From Gammaproteobacteria bacterium (GTDB lineage Bacteria; Pseudomonadota; Gammaproteobacteria; Steroidobacterales; GCA-2729495): DNA of 64,000 bases. Each line of letters opens with the position of its first letter. Position 1 is the stretch's first letter. The stretch spans positions 1 to 64,000 of the forward strand of contig JAHDYM010000004.1 of assembly GCA_023383705.1 (NCBI GenBank), written 5' to 3'. Below, in pieces: positions 27,192 to 41,731 of the stretch. A program made the translations under genes and the position numbers. A model generated the notes under the pieces. It was given only the letters and a program-made list of their open reading frames with translations. It searched no databases and had not been told where the DNA came from.

Positions 27192-27964
27192 CCACGATTC
27201 ATCCAACCGCGATCGTCTCGACAGAGGCCGAACTCGACAGCAGCGTCAGCGTCGGTCCCTATGCCGTCATCGGGCCGGGTGTGCAGGTTGGCGCCGGCAC
27301 GACGATCGGCTCCCACGCAGTCCTCAAGGGTCCGACCGTCATCGGTCGTGACAACCGCATCTTCGGTTTTGCCGTCATCGGCGAGGATCCGCAGGACAAG
27401 AAGTACGGCGGTGAGCCGACGCGACTCGCGATCGGCGACCGCAATACCTTCCGCGAGTTCTGCTCGGTACACCGCGGGACGGTCCAGGACAAGGGCGTCA
27501 CCCGCGTCGGCAACGACAACTGGATCATGGCCTATGTGCACATCGCGCATGACTGCATCGTCGCCAACGACGTCATCTGCTCGAACAACACCACGTTGGC
27601 CGGGCATGTGCAGGTCGGCGATCACGTGATCTGCAGCGGCTTTTCCGCCATCCACCAGTTCTGCCGGCTTGGTGCGCACAGCTTCCTGGGCGGGTTCGCC
27701 GCCATCACGCGCGATGTCCCGCCCTATGTGATGGTGGCCGGAACGCCGACAGCCCCCCATGGCATCAACACGGAGGGCCTCAAGCGTCGCGGGTTTGGTC
27801 CCGACCAGTTGCGCAATCTCAAGGACGCCTACCGGATCCTCTATCGCGATGGACTCCAGCTAACCGAGGCGCGCGACCGGATCGCCGTGCTGGCGGCGAC
27901 GCAGCCGGAGCTTCGCATCCTCGTCGAGTTCATCGACACCTCCGAGCGGAGCCTGATCCGCTGA
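27188..27964 (+). CDS. lpxA: acyl-ACP--UDP-N-acetylglucosamine O-acyltransferase
   Basis: First step of lipid A synthesis. It is a trimeric beta-helix enzyme with IHPTAIV at the start, the catalytic His in [11 protein letters not shown] (~122), HVQVGDHV, and the C-terminal alpha-helical domain containing GLKRRGF. It has 258 aa. The GTG start overlaps the lpxD stop (GTGA), implying translational coupling of two enzymes with the same acyl-ACP requirement. Confidence 0.96.
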   Translation: MTTIHPTAIVSTEAELDSSVSVGPYAVIGPGVQVGAGTTIGSHAVLKGPTVIGRDNRIFGFAVIGEDPQDKKYGGEPTRLAIGDRNTFREFCSVHRGTVQDKGVTRVGNDNWIMAYVHIAHDCIVANDVICSNNTTLAGHVQVGDHVICSGFSAIHQFCRLGAHSFLGGFAAITRDVPPYVMVAGTPTAPHGINTEGLKRRGFGPDQLRNLKDAYRILYRDGLQLTEARDRIAVLAATQPELRILVEFIDTSERSLIR

Positions 27965-27972
27965 TCCGCCGC

Positions 27973-29118
27973 ATGCCGCGGATTGCCATCGTTGCGGGCG
28001 AAGTATCCGGTGACCGGCTCGGCGCCGGCCTGATCCGCGCGGTACAGGCGCGACGTCCCGACATCCGCTTTTCCGGCATCGCCGGACCGCTGATGCAGGC
28101 TGCCGGCGCCGAAGCCTGGCGGCACAGCGATGAACTGGCCGTGATGGGGCTCGCCGAGGTGGTGCGGCACCTGCCACGCCTGCGACGCATCATCCGCGAG
28201 TTCGAGGCGCGCCTGCTCGCCGATCCACCCGACCTCTACATCGGCATCGATGCGCCGGACTTCAACCTGCGTATCGAGCGCACCGTGCGTGCTGCCGGCA
28301 TACCGACGGTGCACTACGTGTCGCCCTCGGTGTGGGCATGGCGCAGCGGCCGGGTCCGCGTGTTGCGGGAAGCCTGTGACATGGTGCTGTGCCTGCTGCC
28401 CTTCGAGGCCGATTTCCTGCACCAGCACCAGGTACCGGCAGTCTTCGTCGGGCATCCGCTGGCGGACGAACTCCCGGCTGATCCGGATCCGCAGGCTGCC
28501 CGGCTGCAACTGGGCCTGCCCGCAACGGGCAGGGTGGTGGCCATCATGCCCGGCAGCCGGGTGGGCGAACTGGAGCGGCTTGGGCCGGTGTTTGCCGCGA
28601 CAGCGCGCTGGCTGAAAGCGCGCCTGCCCGACGTGGTTTTCGTTGCGCCAATGGCGCGGCCGGACTTGCGTGAACGCTTTGCTGTCCATTGGCAGCAGGC
28701 GACCGGTGGTCTCCCCGTACATCTGGTCGATGGCCAGTCGCATGCGGCCATGGCTGCCGCCGATGCCATCCTGCTCGCCTCCGGGACCGCCACGCTCGAG
28801 GCGATGCTGCTCAACCGGCCCATGGTGGTGGCCTACCGCATCTCGCCCCTCAGCTATGCCCTGGTAAAGCTGTTCCGTCTCATCCATGTGCAGCACATGG
28901 CACTGCCCAACCTGCTGGCCAACCAGCGCCTGGTGCCGGAGTTCGTGCAGGCGCAGGTCGAGCCAGGGACGCTTGGCCCGGCGCTGCTCGAGCTGCTCGA
29001 GAATCCGGCCAACCGCCGGCAGCTGGGCCAGCGTTTCCACGAACTCGCCAGTGGCCTGCGCCAGGCCGCGAGCGAGCGCGCTGCGGATACGGTGCTGGCC
29101 ATGCTTGAACGCAGCTGA
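27973..29118 (+). CDS. lpxB: lipid-A-disaccharide synthase
   Basis: A GT19 glycosyltransferase joining UDP-diacylglucosamine to lipid X. Visible: [13 protein letters not shown] at the N-terminus, [39 protein letters not shown] and the UDP-binding [11 protein letters not shown]. It has 381 aa, the family length. It starts 8 bp after lpxA. Confidence 0.96.
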   Translation: MPRIAIVAGEVSGDRLGAGLIRAVQARRPDIRFSGIAGPLMQAAGAEAWRHSDELAVMGLAEVVRHLPRLRRIIREFEARLLADPPDLYIGIDAPDFNLRIERTVRAAGIPTVHYVSPSVWAWRSGRVRVLREACDMVLCLLPFEADFLHQHQVPAVFVGHPLADELPADPDPQAARLQLGLPATGRVVAIMPGSRVGELERLGPVFAATARWLKARLPDVVFVAPMARPDLRERFAVHWQQATGGLPVHLVDGQSHAAMAAADAILLASGTATLEAMLLNRPMVVAYRISPLSYALVKLFRLIHVQHMALPNLLANQRLVPEFVQAQVEPGTLGPALLELLENPANRRQLGQRFHELASGLRQAASERAADTVLAMLERS

Positions 29119-29152
29119 GTTTCCGGGGCGCTCTGCGAGCGGTCCGGCTCCG

Positions 29153-29158
29153 TATAAT
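29153..29158 (+). promoter_or_regulatory. consensus -10 just upstream of rnhB
   Basis: TATAAT lies in the 50-bp lpxB-rnhB gap, only 10 bp before the rnhB ATG. No clear -35 is seen at 16-18 bp. If active, the transcript would have almost no leader, or translation would use a later start such as the GTG at 29217. Confidence 0.35.
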
Positions 29159-29168
29159 CCCGCCTTCC

Positions 29169-29810
29169 ATGGTCCCTTCCATTACATCGAATGACGCCAG
29201 CAGTCCTGCTGTTGTCGTGGCCGGCATCGATGAAGCCGGACGCGGGCCTTTGGCCGGTGCGGTGGTCGCTGCGGCCGTGGTGCTGGCGCCGGGCCAGGCC
29301 CTCGCCGGTGTCCGTGATTCCAAGCAGCTGAGCGCGACGCAACGCGAGACGCTGGTGGAACATATCCGCAGCAGTGCGCTCGACTGGTCGATCGGCCTGG
29401 CAACGCATGCTGAAATCGATGCGCTCAACATCCTGCAGGCGACCATGCTGGCCATGTCGCGCGCCTTTGCCGGGCTGCGCCTGCAGCCCGGGCTGGTGCA
29501 GGTCGATGGCAACCGCGCACCCGTGCTGGACGGCTTTGGCGGCAGCGTGCAGACCGTGATCGGTGGCGACCGCAGCTGTCCGGCCATCTCGGCGGCTTCG
29601 ATACTGGCCAAGGTCCACCGTGACCAGCTGATGATGGAACTGCATGCCGAATACCCGGGCTATGGCTTTGATCGCCACAAGGGTTACCCGACCGCTGCAC
29701 ATCGCGCCGCGCTGCTTGCGCTCGGACCATGTCCGGCGCACCGGCTCAGCTTTGCGCCCGTGCGCGCCGCATTGCGTGCCTCCGCACGGCAGTCCGCGGA
29801 GCTGGCGTGA
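29169..29810 (+). CDS. rnhB: ribonuclease HII
   Basis: Removes ribonucleotides and RNA-DNA hybrids. The catalytic DEDD set begins in [12 protein letters not shown] (Asp and Glu), continues with the Asp in VQVDGN and the C-terminal Asp/His region [11 protein letters not shown]. It has 213 aa. ATG 29169 gives a slightly long N-terminus (about 17 residues before GIDEAGRG); GTG 29217 would remove most of it. The stop overlaps the dnaE ATG in TGATG. Confidence 0.94.
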   Translation: MVPSITSNDASSPAVVVAGIDEAGRGPLAGAVVAAAVVLAPGQALAGVRDSKQLSATQRETLVEHIRSSALDWSIGLATHAEIDALNILQATMLAMSRAFAGLRLQPGLVQVDGNRAPVLDGFGGSVQTVIGGDRSCPAISAASILAKVHRDQLMMELHAEYPGYGFDRHKGYPTAAHRAALLALGPCPAHRLSFAPVRAALRASARQSAELA

Positions 29811-32800
29811 TGACGGCACCGGCCTTCGTACACCTGCATGTGCACACCGAGTACTCGCTGGTCGACAGCGTGGTGCGCCTGCCGGAGCTGATCAAGGCGG
29901 TTGCGGCCGCCGGCATGCCGGCCGTGGCGATGACCGACCAGAGCAATCTGTTTGGCCTGGTCAAGTTCTATCGTGAAGCCCTCGATGCCGGCATCAAGCC
30001 GGTGATCGGTGCCGAGATCAGGGTGACCGGCCGCGAAGAGCAGGCCGAGCCCGCCCGACTGGTACTGCTGTGCCGGAATACGCAGGGTTACCGCAGCCTG
30101 TCCCGGCTGCTCAGCCGTGCATGGCTCGAAGGCCAGGACAATGGCATCCCGCGGGTACAGGCCAGCTGGCTCGATGGCGGTGCGACCAGCGGGCTGATCG
30201 CCCTGTCCGGCGGGCCGGATGGCCTGCTCGGCCACACGCTGCTGGGCGGCCCGCCGGAGCGTGCCGAGCGTGCAGCAGCAGCCTGCCGCGCGTGGTTCGG
30301 TGACGATTTCTATATCGAGCTGCAGCGTACCGGCCGGCCGCAGGACAACGCCTATGTCGAAGCGGCCGTGCGTTTCGCCAGCCGGATGGGGCTGCCGGTG
30401 GTTGCCACCAACGATGTGTGCTTCCTGAAGCCCGACGAGTTCGATGCGCACGAGGCGCGGGTCTGCATCCAGCAGGGGCGAACGCTGGCTGATCCCGGCC
30501 GCCCGCGGCTGTACAGCGAGCAGCAATATCTGCGCACCCCGGCCGAGATGCAGCGCCTGTTTGCCGACCTCCCGGAGGCGCTGGCGAACTCGGTAGAGAT
30601 CGCCAGGCGCTGCAATGTCACGCTCAGCCTGGGTGAAACCCACCTGCCGGATTACGCGGTGCCGGATGGCATGCAGCCGACGGATGTCCTGCGCGAGCAA
30701 GCCGAGGCCGGGCTGGCCGCGCGCCTCGCCGAGGCGGGCCCCGGGCAGATCAGCGGCCCGGTCGCGGGCTATGAGCAGCGTCTTGCCGATGAGCTGGCGG
30801 TGATCTGCCGGATGGGCTTTGCCGGCTACTTCCTGATCGTTGCGGACTTCATCCGCTGGGCGAGGGAGCACGATATCCCGGTGGGTCCCGGTCGCGGTTC
30901 CGGCGCGGGCTCGCTGGTGGCCTGGGTGCTCGGCATCACCGACCTGGATCCGATCCGCTACGAGCTGCTGTTCGAGCGCTTCCTGAACCCGGAGCGCGTG
31001 TCCATGCCGGACTTCGATATCGACTTCTGCACCGAGGGCCGCGACCGGGTCATCGAATATGTCGGCGAGCGCTATGGCCGCGACCGCGTCTCGCAGATCA
31101 TCACCTACGGCACGATGGCTGCGCGTGCCGTGGTGCGCGACACGGCCCGCGTGCTCGGTCATCCCTATGGACTCGCCGACCGCATTGCCAAGCTGATTCC
31201 CAACAATCCCGGCGTGGAGATGACACTCGGGATCGCCCTGCAGCAGGAAGCGGAGCTGGCGGCCGCGTACGCCGCGGACGAAGAGGTTCGCAGCCTCATC
31301 GACCTGGCCCGGCAGCTCGAGGGCCTGGTGCGCAATGCCGGCCGCCACGCCGGTGGCATCGTGATTGCGCCGCGGGAAATCACCGAATTCACGCCGCTCT
31401 ACCAGGTGGCCGGTGACCAGACCGCAGTCACGCAGTTCGACAAGGATGATGTCGAGGCGGCCGGTCTCGTCAAGTTCGACTTCCTCGGCCTGAGCACGCT
31501 GACGATCATCGATCGTGCGGTACGCCTGATCAACGCGGCACGCGCCGCTGCCGGTGAGGCTGCGCTGGATATCCGCCAGTTGCCGCTGGACGACCGGGCA
31601 ACTTTCGCGCTGCTGCAGGGCTGCAGGACGACGGCCGTGTTCCAGCTTGAATCCTCCGGCATGCGTGACCTGATGCGCCGCCTGCAGCCGGACACCTTCG
31701 GTGACATCGTGGCGCTCGTTGCCCTGTTTCGTCCGGGCCCGCTACAGTCGGGAATGGTCGATGATTTCATCAGCCGCAAGCACGCCGATGCCAGCCAGCC
31801 GATCGATTACCTGCATCCGGACCTCGAGCCGGTGCTGCGGGAAACCTACGGCGTGATCCTCTACCAGGAGCAGGTGATGCAGATTGCGCAGCGCCTGGCC
31901 GGTTATTCGCTCGGCGAGGCCGACCTGCTGCGCCGGGCCATGGGCAAGAAAAAGCCCGAGGAGATGGCCAAGCAGCGCGCCGGATTCACCGATCGGGCCG
32001 CAGCCCGGGGTACCGACCGCGCCCGCGCGACCTGGATCTTCGACCTGATGGAGAAGTTCGCCGGGTACGGCTTCAACAAGTCGCACTCGGCGGCCTATGC
32101 CCTGCTGGCGTACCAGACTGCCTGGCTGAAGGCCAATTACCCGGCGGCATTCATGACTGCGGTGATGACCACTGAAATGGAGAAAACCGACGGGCTCGTG
32201 GTGCACAAGCGTGAGTGCGCGGCGCTCGGAATCGAGTTGCTGCCACCGGACGTGAATGTGTCGAGGCACGAGTTTGCGGTCGAGGCCGACAACCGTATTC
32301 GCTACGGCCTGGGTGCGATCAAGGGCGTGGGGCAGGGTGCCGCCGAGCACATCGTCGCGCAGCGGAACGAGTCGGGTGCCTATCGCAGCCTGCATGATTT
32401 CTGCCGGCGGGTCGGTGGCCAGAAGCTCGGGCGGCGTCCGGTCGAGGCGCTGATCAAGGCCGGTGCGCTCGATGCGCTCGGTCCCAATCGTCCCAGCCTG
32501 CTGGCCGAACTGCCGCGCGCGATGGATGCGGCCGACCAGGCAGCCGCTGCCGACCGGGCCGGGCAGGAAGACATGTTCGGCGCGCCGGCGAGCCGGCCGG
32601 CGACAGAGCACAGCGTGCCGGAGCTTGCCGACTGGGGCCTCGGCCGCAAGTTGCAGGCCGAGCGGGAGAGCCTCGGGCTCTATCTCAGCGGTCATCCCTT
32701 CGACCAGTACCGCAGCGACCAACCCTTCATCTGCACTGCGAACATTGCGGCGCTGCTTGCCGAACGTCCGCCGGTGCCAGGCGAGTATCGTGGTCCCACG

Positions 32801-33307
32801 CGCGAGGTCACGGTGGGCGGTATCGTTGCCTCCATCCGCAAGCGCGGCTCGCGCGTATCGGTCGAACTTGATGACGGTACCGGCAGCATCGAGGTCGGCT
32901 TCTTCCAGGAAGCCTATGACCGCTGGCGCCACTTGCTCGGCAGCCAGGCGCTGGTGGCCATCAGCGGCTCGGTGCGCTTCGACGAGTTCATCAACGGCTG
33001 GCGGATTACCGCCAGGGATGTGCTCGATCTCGACCGGCTGGTCGAGGCCCGTGCAACCGGCCTGCTGCTGCGCTGGCGTACCGATGTGGAACGCCACCTG
33101 AGCCCCGCGGTGCTGAAGGACGTCCTCGAGCCGCACCGGCCGGGCCGTTGCGCAGTGACCGTACACTACCGTCACGGTGACAGCCAGGCGCGGCTGGCAC
33201 TGGGCCGGGAGTGGGCGATCCGGCCTGCGCGCGAGTTGCGCGAACGCCTGTCGGAACTGGTCGGGAATGATGGCTTCCGTTTCGTCTACGAAGGGCCAGG
33301 TCAGTGA
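29810..33307 (+). CDS. dnaE: DNA polymerase III alpha subunit
   Basis: The replicative polymerase. Over 1165 aa: PHP domain with HLHVHTEYSLVDS (~8-20), a C-family polymerase core with RGSGAGSLVAWVLGI and the catalytic aspartates in MPDFDIDF (~400), the KKKPEEM and YGFNKSHSAAYA segments, then HhH and OB-fold domains near the C-terminus (tVGGIVASIRKR region). The ATG at 29810 is fixed by overlap with the rnhB stop. The length agrees with the 1160-aa E. coli protein. Confidence 0.97.
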   Translation: MTAPAFVHLHVHTEYSLVDSVVRLPELIKAVAAAGMPAVAMTDQSNLFGLVKFYREALDAGIKPVIGAEIRVTGREEQAEPARLVLLCRNTQGYRSLSRLLSRAWLEGQDNGIPRVQASWLDGGATSGLIALSGGPDGLLGHTLLGGPPERAERAAAACRAWFGDDFYIELQRTGRPQDNAYVEAAVRFASRMGLPVVATNDVCFLKPDEFDAHEARVCIQQGRTLADPGRPRLYSEQQYLRTPAEMQRLFADLPEALANSVEIARRCNVTLSLGETHLPDYAVPDGMQPTDVLREQAEAGLAARLAEAGPGQISGPVAGYEQRLADELAVICRMGFAGYFLIVADFIRWAREHDIPVGPGRGSGAGSLVAWVLGITDLDPIRYELLFERFLNPERVSMPDFDIDFCTEGRDRVIEYVGERYGRDRVSQIITYGTMAARAVVRDTARVLGHPYGLADRIAKLIPNNPGVEMTLGIALQQEAELAAAYAADEEVRSLIDLARQLEGLVRNAGRHAGGIVIAPREITEFTPLYQVAGDQTAVTQFDKDDVEAAGLVKFDFLGLSTLTIIDRAVRLINAARAAAGEAALDIRQLPLDDRATFALLQGCRTTAVFQLESSGMRDLMRRLQPDTFGDIVALVALFRPGPLQSGMVDDFISRKHADASQPIDYLHPDLEPVLRETYGVILYQEQVMQIAQRLAGYSLGEADLLRRAMGKKKPEEMAKQRAGFTDRAAARGTDRARATWIFDLMEKFAGYGFNKSHSAAYALLAYQTAWLKANYPAAFMTAVMTTEMEKTDGLVVHKRECAALGIELLPPDVNVSRHEFAVEADNRIRYGLGAIKGVGQGAAEHIVAQRNESGAYRSLHDFCRRVGGQKLGRRPVEALIKAGALDALGPNRPSLLAELPRAMDAADQAAAADRAGQEDMFGAPASRPATEHSVPELADWGLGRKLQAERESLGLYLSGHPFDQYRSDQPFICTANIAALLAERPPVPGEYRGPTREVTVGGIVASIRKRGSRVSVELDDGTGSIEVGFFQEAYDRWRHLLGSQALVAISGSVRFDEFINGWRITARDVLDLDRLVEARATGLLLRWRTDVERHLSPAVLKDVLEPHRPGRCAVTVHYRHGDSQARLALGREWAIRPARELRERLSELVGNDGFRFVYEGPGQ

Positions 33308-33416
33308 GTTGGCCAGTGAACCGGCCGGTGCTGGCGTGCAGGCTGGCCCAAAGTGTGGCTTGTAAGGCATGCGGGCCCCGGTTTAGTGTGGCGCGCAGCA
33401 GGTATGGCAGGGAGTC

Positions 33417-34376
33417 ATGGTTCTGAAATTTCTGGATTTTGAACAGCCCATCGCGGAACTCGAGGCGAAAATCGACGAGCTGCGTTTCGTGGGTGATGAT
33501 TCCGAGGTCAACATCAGCGACGAGATCGCGCGCCTCAAGGCCAAGAGCGATGCGCTCACGCGCAGCATATTTTCCAGCCTGTCGGCCTGGCAGATCGCTC
33601 AGCTGGCCCGTCACCCCCTGCGTCCCTACACGCTCGATTACCTCGGCATCATCAGCCCGGAGTTCCAGGAACTGCATGGCGACCGCATGTATGCAGACGA
33701 TCCGGCCGTGGTCTGCGGGCTCGGGCGCCTCGACGGCAAGCCCGCGGTCTATATCGGCCAGCAGAAAGGCCGGGACACGAAGGAACGGGTGCGGCGCAAT
33801 TACGGCATGCCCAAGCCCGAGGGTTATCGCAAGGCGCTGCGGCTGTTCCGGCTGGCCGAGAAATTCCGCCTGCCGATCATCACCTTCATCGATACGCCGG
33901 GTGCCTATCCGGGCATCGGTGCCGAAGAGCGCGGCCAAAGCGAAGCCATCGCCCGCAACCTGTTCGAGATGGCCCACCTCAAGGTGCCGATCATCAGCAT
34001 CGTGATCGGCGAGGGTGGCTCCGGTGGTGCGCTGGCGATCGGCGTGGCCGATCGCGTGCTGATGCTCGAGTTCAGCATCTATTCGGTGATTTCGCCGGAA
34101 GGCTGCGCGAGCATCCTGTGGAAGAGTGCGGAGAAGGCCGAGCTGGCGGCCGAGGCCATGGGCGTGACGGCTCCGCGGCTGCGCGAACTCGGCCTGGTCG
34201 ACGAGGTGGTGCGCGAGCCGCTGGGCGGAGCGCATCGCGACCCGGCCGTCACCGCCGAATCCATACGCAGCACGCTGGTCCGGCACATGCGGGACCTGGA
34301 TTCGGTGGATGTCGGGGAACTGTTGCGCCGCCGGGCTGCGCGCATTGCGTCCTACGGCAGTTTCCGTGAGAACTGA
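33417..34376 (+). CDS. accA: acetyl-CoA carboxylase carboxyltransferase subunit alpha
   Basis: Forms the carboxyltransferase with AccD, making malonyl-CoA for fatty acid synthesis. Diagnostic parts: [18 protein letters not shown] at the N-terminus, [31 protein letters not shown], and [15 protein letters not shown]. It has 319 aa, exact for the family. AGGGAG precedes the ATG. A 109-bp gap separates it from dnaE. Confidence 0.97.
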   Translation: MVLKFLDFEQPIAELEAKIDELRFVGDDSEVNISDEIARLKAKSDALTRSIFSSLSAWQIAQLARHPLRPYTLDYLGIISPEFQELHGDRMYADDPAVVCGLGRLDGKPAVYIGQQKGRDTKERVRRNYGMPKPEGYRKALRLFRLAEKFRLPIITFIDTPGAYPGIGAEERGQSEAIARNLFEMAHLKVPIISIVIGEGGSGGALAIGVADRVLMLEFSIYSVISPEGCASILWKSAEKAELAAEAMGVTAPRLRELGLVDEVVREPLGGAHRDPAVTAESIRSTLVRHMRDLDSVDVGELLRRRAARIASYGSFREN

Positions 34377-34404
34377 GTCGGCCTGAATCCATGCTTGCCG
34401 GCAG

Positions 34405-39732
<5,328 letters not shown>

Positions 39733-39755
39733 TTTCGGGGGGAGTGTCAGGGACC

Positions 39756-40046
39756 ATGGCGATACGCGTAGCGACCGGCGTTCTCGCCCTGCTGTTCTGC
39801 GCGCTGCAGTACCGGCTCTGGGTTTCGGATGACGGTTTCGCCGAGGTTTCCCGGCTGGGCACGCTGATCGGCGAGCAGGTCGAGGAAAACCGCCATCTCG
39901 ACCAGCGCAACCAGCGCCTCGAGGCTGAAGTCGCCGACCTGCGCAAGAGCGAAGGCGCGCTGGAAGAGCGCGCCCGCGCCGACCTCGGCCTGATTGGGCC
40001 GGACGAGACCTTCTACATCTTCAGTGCCGCGCAGCCGACCGGCTGA
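39756..40046 (+). CDS. ftsB: cell division protein FtsB
   Basis: A small bitopic divisome protein that forms a complex with FtsL and FtsQ. One transmembrane helix (~5-21) is followed by a coiled coil (~28-70, many Glu/Leu heptad positions) and the conserved RARADLGLIGPDETFY. It has 96 aa. AGGGA precedes ATG 39756. It follows eno, as in most gammaproteobacteria, but the usual next gene ispD is absent. Confidence 0.93.
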   Translation: MAIRVATGVLALLFCALQYRLWVSDDGFAEVSRLGTLIGEQVEENRHLDQRNQRLEAEVADLRKSEGALEERARADLGLIGPDETFYIFSAAQPTG

Positions 40047-40068
40047 TTCCCCGACCGGAGCCCCTCGC

Positions 40069-40815
40069 GTGCTGCATATCGAACACCAGGGCGAGGTCGC
40101 CACCATCCGCATGGACCGCCCGCCCGCCAATGCGCTGGATCACGCGCTGGTGGATGCCTTGCTGGCGGCCCTCGATACCGTGCAGGCCGGTAGTGCCCGT
40201 GCCCTGATTCTCACCGGGCGTCCCGGCATGTTCAGTGGCGGGCTCGATGTGCCCGCGCTGATCGACTGCCAGCGGCCGGACATCAGCCGTTTCTGGCAGC
40301 GGTTTTTCGAACTCGGCTGCCGGCTTGCATCGAGTCCCATACCTGTCATCGCGGCGCTGTCCGGGCATGCCCCGGCAGGTGGCGCCGTGCTCGCCCTGCA
40401 GTGTGATTACCGCATCGGCATCGAAGGCAATTTCAGGATCGGGCTCAACGAGGTGCAGGTTGGCCTGCCGGTACCTGCCACGATACTGCTGGCGTTGGAG
40501 CAGGTGATCGGCCCGCGGCGGGCACGCCAGCTCGCAACCCGTGGCAGCCTGTTGCCGATGGCTGAAGCGCTGGCCATCGGCCTCGTCGATGAACTGGTGG
40601 GTGCCGACAGCCTGCTGCCGGCTGCGCTGGCGCGCGCACAGGAACTGCTGGCCTTGCCCCCGATCGCGATGAACACCACGCGCCTGGCCGGCAAGGCAGC
40701 GCTGATCGAGGCCTGCCGCAGCAGCAGCGATGTGGCCACCGCCACGGACTGGTGGTTCAGTGCCGAGACCCAGGCCGAGATGCGCAAACTGGTAGCCCGC
40801 CTGAGCAAGAAATAG
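40069..40815 (+). CDS. enoyl-CoA delta-isomerase/hydratase family protein
   Basis: A crotonase-fold enzyme of 248 aa. The oxyanion-hole segment is ALSGHAPAGGAVLAL. The stretch CDYRIGIEGNFRIGLNEVQVG closely resembles mitochondrial delta3,delta2-enoyl-CoA isomerase (ECI1), with the single catalytic acid at Glu128 in GLNEVQ. A role in oxidation of unsaturated fatty acids is therefore more likely than a classical two-Glu hydratase. The GTG at 40069 has CGGAG 9 nt upstream; the open frame reaches back into ftsB. It occupies the place where ispD is normally found. Confidence 0.78.
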   Translation: MLHIEHQGEVATIRMDRPPANALDHALVDALLAALDTVQAGSARALILTGRPGMFSGGLDVPALIDCQRPDISRFWQRFFELGCRLASSPIPVIAALSGHAPAGGAVLALQCDYRIGIEGNFRIGLNEVQVGLPVPATILLALEQVIGPRRARQLATRGSLLPMAEALAIGLVDELVGADSLLPAALARAQELLALPPIAMNTTRLAGKAALIEACRSSSDVATATDWWFSAETQAEMRKLVARLSKK

Positions 40816-40824
40816 CCGGTCCTT

Positions 40825-41685
40825 TCAGTCGCTGCCCGGTGCCAGGCGACGCCTTGTCGCCGCAGCGTGCGCGAGGGTGGCGGCGGCGGGTTCGGGCAGC
40901 GTCAGCCGTTCCCCTGGCCTGGCGATGCGCAGGCCCGCCGTGGCCAGCGCTGCACCGTCCGCAGCCGATGCGTAGTGATACGCCACCATCTGCCGGATAT
41001 GCGCGGCAGGGTATTCGCGCAACAGGTCCGGCAGGCCGGTGTGCGAGGGATTGCCATGCAGGTCGCAGTCGTGGACCAGTGGCATCCTGCCATCGGCATA
41101 CTGCGCAATGAGTTCGGGGATCGGTCGCGTGTCGCCGCTGTAGAAAAACGCACCGGGCAGGCACAGTCCCCAGGCCGTGCCGGGCACGTGGTGGCGCACC
41201 GCGAACACATCAAACCACAGGCGGTGATGCCAGAAACCATGGCTTACCGGGATCAGGTGGAAGGCGTCCCAGAAATTCGCCTCGCCCTCGGCAACTACGT
41301 TTGGATACTCGGCGATCCGCCCCTGCAGCAGCGGCACAAGCATCGCCGGTACATAAAGCCGCGTGCGTGCCTGACGCTGATCGCCGAAGAAGTTGGCGAC
41401 GAACAGGCGTTCAAGGCCGGCCACGTGATCCATGTGCACGTGGGTGATGAACAGGGCAGGCGGCGGATGCCCGTAGCAGTCCAGGAATGCGCTCAGCGCC
41501 TCCTGACCGCAGTCCACCATCAGCAGGGGCTGGCCGGCGTGTTCGAGCACCACGCTTGCCGAGCCGAGTTGTGGTGCGGCTGCATTGCCGACACCGAGAA
41601 AGCGCAGGCTCCACGCAGGCGGGTCGGATGGAAGGCTCGGCACAGGCTTTGCTCCGCTCGCAGACAGGCTCAACGCGGCTAGCAT
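40825..41685 (-). CDS. MBL-fold metallo-hydrolase, RNase Z-like
   Basis: A metallo-beta-lactamase-fold protein of 286 aa from ATG 41685. The HxHxDH motif is in FITHVHMDHVAG. Further ligands are the His in VRHHVPGT, the Asp in YSGDTRPIPE and the His in VAYHYASAADG. The order and the FLGVGNAAA start resemble the ribonuclease Z/ElaC branch, but the substrate is not predictable. The frame stays open to 41775, which would overlap the divergent GGDEF-EAL gene; the 41685 start avoids that, though no strong ribosome site is seen. Confidence 0.75.
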   Translation of the reverse strand: MLAALSLSASGAKPVPSLPSDPPAWSLRFLGVGNAAAPQLGSASVVLEHAGQPLLMVDCGQEALSAFLDCYGHPPPALFITHVHMDHVAGLERLFVANFFGDQRQARTRLYVPAMLVPLLQGRIAEYPNVVAEGEANFWDAFHLIPVSHGFWHHRLWFDVFAVRHHVPGTAWGLCLPGAFFYSGDTRPIPELIAQYADGRMPLVHDCDLHGNPSHTGLPDLLREYPAAHIRQMVAYHYASAADGAALATAGLRIARPGERLTLPEPAAATLAHAAATRRRLAPGSD

Positions 41686-41711
41686 CGGGGATCTGTCAGG
41701 CAAGTGCAAAC

Positions 41712-41728
41712 CCGATGGATAACATCGG
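41712..41728. promoter_or_regulatory. inverted repeat between MBL-fold gene and GGDEF-EAL gene
   Basis: CCGATG (41712-41717), spacer GATAA, CATCGG (41723-41728) lies in the 46-bp divergent gap, 3 bp before the first possible ATG of the GGDEF-EAL gene. Candidate operator or RNA hairpin; only 6-bp arms. Confidence 0.3.
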
Positions 41729-41731
41729 CTT

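Noticed and set aside
29684-33370. Minus-strand open frames of ~540-550 codons across dnaE
   Set aside because: Shadows of dnaE; no ribosome sites, no recognisable motifs.
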